The notes under the pieces were generated by a model. The model was not told the DNA's origin. It worked only from the letters and a program-made list of their open reading frames with translations, and searched no databases. The position numbers and the translations under genes were made by a program. Positions 51,601 to 64,000 of a stretch of 64,000 nt of DNA are shown in pieces. Source of the DNA: Lithospermum erythrorhizon (lineage: Eukaryota > Streptophyta > Magnoliopsida > Boraginales > Boraginaceae); contig JADFUC010001889.1 in the NCBI GenBank assembly GCA_019722365.1, forward strand, positions 2,170,001-2,234,000. The letters are read 5' to 3'. How positions within the stretch are numbered: the first letter of the stretch is position 1; every line of letters begins with the position of its first letter.

Positions 51601-53993
51601 CTTTGTCATGAGAATTTTTTAATGTCATGGCATAGTGCTTGTTCCACCCTTAATTAGTATGGTAAATTGCTAGTTACAGATTGACAAAGTATGAATTTGA
51701 GCCTTTAGCTGAATTCTTCTTATTGGTGTTTCTCTGCTTGCTTCCTATTAACTTTGATTGGTTTATGTTTTGTTCCTGACACCCTTAATGTTATTTGAAT
51801 TTCAGATGATTTGCACGATAAAGAATCACATCTTAACTGGTGGAACAAAGAGACTTCCCTTTACCGTTCCTCCCCTTATCTTCAATTCCCTTCAGGTATG
51901 ACACCCATCTTTGTTCCGAACTTCTTTTGTCCATAACTCCATATCGACAAATAAACTCCTAGTTAGATACTTGCTTCAATATCCTCTCTTCTTTGTAAAA
52001 TTTACAATTTTAGAAATGCCATTACACACTTCTATTTTTCTGTTAGGTTATAAAATGACACATCACTGCACTCTTGCAGTCTTACATCCCTTGTTTCGTA
52101 CTCCGTATACCTTAGTGCTTTGTCAATTCAAATTAAAGTATAAGATTTTTACTATTTCTGAACGTTTTAGACCATGTATTGTGCTTTCTAACTCTTATAA
52201 TGTAGTTTGGCTATCAATGAATACAACTGTCCCAAGTACCAAAACTAACCTTACTCCTAGAACTTAACGGGAAGACCTGATTGGGGGTAAGACCTGATCA
52301 TGGACCCAGAAAAGATAGTTGGTATTACCTGCTCTAACTCACCAGTCATTGTAATTGATTTACTATAGGGTAGAATTTCTAGTTGAGAGCTGGATGCATA
52401 CACTTCAGCTATCAGAAAAATAGAGTCAGTTTTTTACTTTTATATTATATATCTAGAGGAAGGGTCATTGTAATTCATGTCCATTGTTGTGACTAAGATA
52501 TGTCACAGACATTATATTTCCTTTCATAGTTGGTGAGACAACTGCAAAGTCAGGATGAAAATGCCACTGAAGATGAAGCACCTGTTACACCAAAGAAAAT
52601 ATTTCAGATGTTAAATCAGGTATGGATTTTTAATTCATTAGAATTATGGTCTTAATTATAAGTTGTGTTTTCTGTATGTGTATCAGATATCTAATGTAAT
52701 TGTGCCCTTCCACTTAGCCTTTCCTGTCTCTCTCTGATTTATTTCTTTGCAACTCACAGATTGACATGCAGTAAGATGTATCAATTTTTTATTTTGTTTG
52801 CAGACAATTGAAGCTTTGATAAGTGTTCCTGTACCTGAACTAGCGTTATGGTTGTACTTGCAGTGTGCCGAGGTACGTGAGCACTTCTACCTTATGCACA
52901 TCTACATATTTTGGTGAAGTGGTATTTCTTCGACATACTATCGTATTTTGATTGTCCTTAGGCTGCCAATGACTGTGACCTTGAGCCTGTAGCCTACGAA
53001 TTTTTCACCCAAGCATATATATTGTATGAAGAAGAAGTTACGGTAATAAATTAGATCATTAAGGCTGAAATTATTCTGTTATCTTAGTCTGCGTTAGCAG
53101 ATTATTCAGTTGAGAAGAAACTAAAGTCTCTTCTTTGGATTCTATGTTCTGCTAGGACTCAAAAGCACAGGTGACTGCTATACATTTGATAATAGGGACT
53201 CTCCAGAGGATGCATGTGTTTGGTATTGAGAATCGTGATACATTAACACACAAGGCCACCGGGGTGACCATTCTCTCATTCTTTCAGAATTAGTTATTCT
53301 AATGTTTTGCCCGATATAATATGACATGATATCCCTTTTTGCCTTCTATTAGTACTCCGCAAAGCTTTTAAAGAAGCCTGATCAGTGCAGAGCAGTCTAT
53401 GCATGTTCCCATCTCTTCTGGGTAGATGATCATGATATAAAAGATGGAGAAAGGTATGCTGACTAAAAATCAACCCCAAAGGCATTTTTGGTGTCTTTGT
53501 GCTCTTGTATTTTTTTTATTTCTTTCTTTTGTTCATCTATTGTTTTATTCTTCTGGTTCAGGGTTATGCTTTGTTTAAAGCGTGCCCTAAGAATAGCAAA
53601 TGCTGCTCAGCAAATGGCTAATGCAGCAAGAGGCAGCAGTGGATCTGTCATACTCTTCATTGAAATACTTAACAAGTAACCATTAGTTCTATCTTCTCAA
53701 ACAGTTATCAAGCTTTTATAGCTTCATCTTATTCCTAGAGTGAATTTTATACTTCTGTTAGCTAATGCTTTTGAAATATCAGGTATCTTTACTTCTACGA
53801 GAAGGGGCTCTCGCAGATCACTCTTGCTTCAGTTCAGAGCTTGATAGAGTTGATTACCAACGAAATGCAGAATGAAAATTCAGCTTCAGATCCTGCGGCA
53901 GAGGCTTTCTTTGCAAGTACACTGAGGTATATTCAGTTCCAGAAAAACAAGGGTGGTGCCGTGGGTGAGAAATATGAGCCCATCAAGGTATAA
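45649..53993 (+). CDS. VPS35: Vacuolar protein sorting-associated protein 35 (retromer)
   Basis: VPS35 is the alpha-solenoid scaffold of the retromer core (VPS35-VPS26-VPS29), which recycles vacuolar sorting receptors and PIN proteins from endosomes. All 22 exons keep frame with GT-AG introns: 45649-45741, 46058-46154, 46434-46557, 47987-48172, 48602-48689, 48885-48941, 49033-49122, 49215-49337, 49678-49752, 49825-49884, 50137-50253, 50944-51183, 51254-51319, 51420-51509, 51806-51895, 52530-52619, 52804-52872, 52962-53042, 53156-53263, 53353-53453, 53562-53675 and 53783-53993. The product has 789 residues (Arabidopsis paralogues about 787-790). It begins [16 protein letters not shown] and ends [13 protein letters not shown]. 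The C-terminal part ([48 protein letters not shown]) is the VPS29-binding side. The VPS26-binding PRLYL motif reads PRSYL (Ser105), with the odd codon split over the exon 3/4 junction. Otherwise the gene looks intact. Confidence 0.96.
45750..46045. repeat. Minisatellite-like repeats in VPS35 intron 1
   Basis: About four diverged copies of a roughly 65-70 bp unit with 'cccaaaaagattgtcca' and 'tttcggatttgatttgag' fill most of the intron. The core word matches the inner part of Stowaway ends elsewhere in the window, suggesting amplification from a MITE terminus. Confidence 0.6.
46960..47195. repeat. Tandem duplication of 118 bp in VPS35 intron 3
   Basis: Two adjacent copies share 'tctgtctactggacatactt', 'aagctagaacaatcatccaa' and 'tttccgtttcccttt' at an offset of 118 bp, with few differences, indicating a fairly recent event. 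Confidence 0.85.
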
Positions 53994-54925
53994 GATCTGC
54001 AGAGCCCCGACTGTATGGTTTGATGTAACAGAAGCAAAAATATTTCACTGTCGAGGCATCTCTAATGATTCCAACTTATCGTCGGCCATTTCAAGAATTA
54101 GGGATGTCAATGGATACATTTGAAGTGAAGTGATTTGATCATTTGAGAGATGCGGAGAGGATGTCTGCTTAATCTGTTCGGTTTCTACAAAATTTTGAGT
54201 CAAGTAATTATTGTTACATATGATAGGGACTTCTCTGTACACTTCTGATTGCTTCTCTATCTTATACTAGAGCTTGGTGAAGTGAGAGCTATTGTAAAAA
54301 CATAACATAATTCTGAATGATTTAACAGATTAGTTGTTCAAATTGAGTCCAGAATCAAATAATGAACCTTTTGGTCTGTCTGACTCTCTCTCTCTCTCCA
54401 GATTCATTTATGCTTTATATATAAGGTACTCCCCTCTCTTGTAAAATTAACAAACTCAAAAGGAAGAAAGAAACAATTTGTTTTTTGAGAAACAAAAAAA
54501 GTAATTCCCTCCAAATAGCAGAAAGATAGTCATCCTCTTTCTTATGATGTGAGAAAAATGGCACTTTCATTCACCTAACATAAATTGTCAAAAAGAAAGT
54601 AATACTAATTGAAGAACTTGAATCTTAGACATCAAATTTATAAGAGTTGCTTATATTCAAAAGTAAAATAGTTTCAAGGCACATTTGTTTTTCTAATTTG
54701 ATATTTTTTCAGTACAATAAGCAAATTGAATAGGTTGAACACATCATACAAGCCACAACTATTAGCGACACAAGCATAGAGTGAAATCTATCGAAACCTT
54801 CCAGTGCTGACAATACTATCGAAACCTTAACCTCCTACTTCCTTTGAGACGAAGGATATGGAATGTTAGGGTGGATCACTGAGACTGGATCAGACATTGT
54901 TGAAAGTTAAAGAATCAGAGTTTGA
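53994..54925. other. Spacer between VPS35 and ROP 3' ends
   Basis: The two genes converge here. It should hold both 3' UTRs. A (tc)n run lies at about 54381-54400. No further gene is seen. Confidence 0.4.
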
Positions 54926-57168
<2,243 letters not shown>

Positions 57169-59460
57169 ATTCTTAAAACAAAATTGGAACCAAAAAATCC
57201 AAAATGGACCAAAAAAAATCAAACTGGTCTCCTCTTCAACTCTATTTAATGATCACCAACTATTCAACTTTCCCAAATAAAATGGAAAAAACAAACTAAA
57301 ACAAGAATAAAACTATTTATTTGTTCAAATAGTATAAAAAATTACACAAATTGTACAACATAAAAATGATCAAGAAACGAAAACCCAATCACTAAATTGA
57401 TTAAAGATTGAAACTTTTCCATTAAATGAGAGAAATTACGATTTGGGTTTTTGTGGAAAATCAAGAAGTAGAGAGAGAAAGTAGAAAGAAGAGAGAGAAG
57501 TGGATAATGTGAAGATGGGTCTAACTTTAGCCGCGAAATTATGCATTTGAAGCGTTCTACGGAGTACTAAAGTAGGAAATGTAATTAAATTAAATATTAT
57601 TGGGCGGATAAAGAGGATCCATAAAGATAACAAAAATAAAATTAAAAAATCTTTAATTTGAATTTTGAATTGAAGTTAGTAAAAATAGAAGTGCAAAAAT
57701 GTTGGACTTGACATTCTAAAATATAAAATTGGAAAATCGTCATATTCTGCGCTTTCGAGATGCTTGTATTGGGATATTACGAAAAAAGTTAATCATGATG
57801 TGATTCGATTGATGGGGGGTAGCAAACTTTCGTTTGATCGCCCCGGCCACAGATTAGTTTCTAATGAGAGCAGAGGCACTTTGCGTAGCGAGAATAATGG
57901 TACTTAACAAACTCGTCATTTAATAATTGAGATATGTTGCGTCACGGGTTTGAAATTTGATTTATAGGTGACGTTAACTTATTTGTGAAATATCTAGGAA
58001 ACTTTGCAAATATGTTCACTTTTCTTTTACTTCTTCTATCTCATGAAAATTCTAATGCCTTTTACGTTTTTCGTTTACTATTTCTTTTTGATCAATTTTG
58101 CATGCATTTTGGAGGTTGGTGTTTTGTAACTAATTATCTATTAATTTTTTGAAAGTTAAAAACTAAACAATCTTTATGGGTTGGAGAGAGTTTTTTTTTT
58201 AATAATATAATTAAAAGCTTTATTAATGATCCAATCTTTTGCCTCCAAAAACAAAAATATCGATCAAAAGAGCGAGGATTAGTCAGGTATGCAAAATATT
58301 ACTTTCATATGTAGAGGTCCAGAGATTAAATCCTTGTCATCACTATTGGAACTGGAGATATTAATCTCATGAAAATGTCACATTGGAATTAATTTAGATT
58401 GTCTGACAGTTATATTCAGATTATAAGTTGATATATATATATTAATTGTTGGATAATTAGTATTTAGCATTTTACCGGCCATCGACATTAGGGGTTAGAT
58501 GACTATTTAGAGATGGAGCATGTCCCATATATTAAGATATGTTGGTTAATATTTTCTAATATGTCTTTATCAATGTTAAAATCTTGAGAGGGTCGCATCT
58601 AGAAGCAGGTAAACCCCGAGGCCAATAACAAGGGAAATATTATAAACTTTTTAGAGATGCAAGTGAAACATGAAGGCGAAAAATGCAGATTTGGGGCCAG
58701 TTGGAAGTGGGGAATAGGGATAGGGATGGTGGAGTATTGTCTTTCTTAAAGGCTACATTCGCTTTGCCGCCTATATAAAGAGTATCACCTCTTCATAATT
58801 CATTGCTCCAATTTTGGTAGAGTTGGGGAGTCATAAAATTTCCTCTACAACAAGTTAGAGCCGACCTACATAGGAAAATTAGTTTTTGTTTCAATAAAGC
58901 GGAGGAGTTCGAATGTTAATTCTTGGTATGGACTTTCTTGGAGATACCACACTTTTGGGTATCACAGGCTCGCTCGTTTTCCACTTGGCATTAAAATATT
59001 CGAAAAAAATGCGCTCTGATATTCGTTATTTATAGTTTTTTGTTTAATCAGTAGTATTCTAGATTAGAGTACCATAGGTAGTTTAAAACTTTTAACGTCT
59101 GATTATAGAATCTAACAATGGCAATGACAGTTCTTTTTATTTTTTTATTTTTAAATAAATAAATAAATAATATCGATCAAAATTAACTGGAAAGAGTATT
59201 AAGCAAAGTATTTAACTTGCTCCTCAGGTAGAAGAACAGTCTCAAAAAATGGAAGAGTGATGAACATTACAGATGATCACTGAACATTACGCCAGACTGC
59301 TGCTATATTAATGATGAAAAAAAATTGATGTCTTGTAAAAATAAGGTTTATGAATACAAACAACATAGGATAATTTCACAGGTGAGCTACAAAGAGCACA
59401 AGAGGCTATGTAAAATTACATAAGTTCTGTGAAAACTATAGACATTAGGAGAAACAAAAA
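57169..59460. other. ROP promoter side and spacer to DHQ synthase
   Basis: 57169-57600 is the ROP leader and promoter region on the minus strand. 58430-58990 looks LTR-like, with ctatataaagag at about 58769 and phrases such as 'gacattagg.gtta' also at about 7950. No coding domain was recognised. About 59220-59460 probably contains the DHQ synthase 3' UTR. Confidence 0.4.
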
Positions 59461-63423
<3,963 letters not shown>

Positions 63424-64000
63424 GGAGCTGCTGGTAGAGAGACAAATGGGAATATGGTGGTTGGTCAGGATTTAAACAATGTGTTTTTGCTCATCAAATG
63501 TGGTAGGTGGACCTCAAAATTCTTGGTCCAAATTGGACAAATGGGACTTACTTTTTAATTTTATAGTTTTTGTTTTTCGGAAGAATTAAGGAAATTTTAA
63601 TGTTTCACTAATTTTTTTTCAAGGAGAATGTTTTGTCCTGCGTTATCTTTTTGAAATCGTTCTTTCTTGAGTGGGGAGAGCGAGCGAGGAAATTTAACGA
63701 TTCTTCTTATTTGAAAACTTAAATATTTCCTCTATCCCAAATTGTATGTCTCATTTTTTCAAAATGGAAATCTCATAATTGGTTCCATTTCTGTCAAATA
63801 TAGTAAGAAAAAGTGGAAGGAAAATGAATTTTATGAGGTGAGTTTGAAATTTTCTAAAAATTTGTGCAAAATCAAATTAGACATACAAATTGGGCTGAAA
63901 GTAGTATGATTTTTCATAGGATAATATTTTGATCCTCATTATCCGCCGTTCCCTCGAAATCATTACTCTCGAGGTGGGGAGAATGATAAATATAACCTTG
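63424..64000. other. DHQS promoter side and window edge
   Basis: Upstream of the DHQS ATG (minus strand). It holds a MITE (63726-63904). No other gene is seen before the window ends. Confidence 0.4.
63726..63904. mobile_element. Short MITE upstream of DHQS
   Basis: The left end 'tttcctctatcccaaattgt' plus 'atgtct' and the right end 'agacatacaaattgggctga' plus 'aagtag' are inverted, with TA on both sides. Length about 179 bp, non-coding. Confidence 0.7.

Noticed and set aside
57169..57222. N-terminal extension of ROP (hydrophobic, Phe/Trp-rich)
   Set aside because: ROP proteins start directly before the [15 protein letters not shown] segment. The hydrophobic stretch is translated leader sequence.
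58275..58345. tRNA-like A and B box words ('gattagtcaggtatg', 'gagattaaatcc')
   Set aside because: The match to pol III boxes is poor and no cloverleaf with paired acceptor arms can be drawn. At most an old SINE fragment, too weak to list.

Overview
The window is nuclear DNA of a flowering plant, most likely a core eudicot. It is AT-rich, its genes are split by short GT-AG introns, and the recognisable proteins are plant-type: a ROP GTPase with a CSIL tail, an FD-type bZIP, an MCA channel, a plastid 3-dehydroquinate synthase and a class III peroxidase. Many Stowaway-like MITEs with CTCCCTCC-type ends are present. The family or order cannot be fixed from the sequence alone.

Layout. 1-4.3 kb is repeat-rich intergenic DNA, with copies of two repeat families that recur near 31-36 kb. 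4.37-7.79 kb and 13.58-17.77 kb are two same-orientation copies of one segment. Each carries a class III peroxidase gene, and each gene is broken in different places. Between them lie an intact NEDD8-conjugating enzyme gene (RCE1/UBC12, 10.7-11.6 kb) and a Cog5-like N-terminal fragment (about 12.7-13.1 kb, minus strand). An FD-like bZIP gene (19.07-20.56 kb) follows. A 610-bp inverted-repeat element lies about 250 bp upstream of it, and its first intron reads GA instead of GT at the donor. 22.8-26.2 kb is a degenerate, AT-rich tandem array of about 71- and 53-bp units with a higher-order pattern. A seven-exon MCA gene lies on the minus strand (26.8-29.6 kb). 30-45.6 kb is gene-poor and holds LTR-like remnants, MITEs and an 85-bp tandem array. 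VPS35 occupies 45.6-54.0 kb with 22 exons and a full 789-residue frame. A type I ROP GTPase (54.9-57.2 kb) and DHQ synthase (59.5-63.4 kb) lie on the minus strand.

The genes are ordinary, functionally independent housekeeping and developmental genes (neddylation, flowering, Ca2+ entry, retromer sorting, Rho-type signalling, shikimate pathway). Nothing suggests a cluster or operon-like system. The most useful observations are local departures from expectation: the lost FD donor, a changed PRLYL motif in VPS35, two GC-AG introns (one flanked by a 28-bp direct repeat spanning the splice junctions), a scrambled zinc-ligand segment in DHQ synthase, and the paired peroxidase copies. Several of these could be assembly errors. 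RCE1, MCA, VPS35 and ROP read cleanly over all exons, whereas the duplicated peroxidases and parts of DHQ synthase do not.
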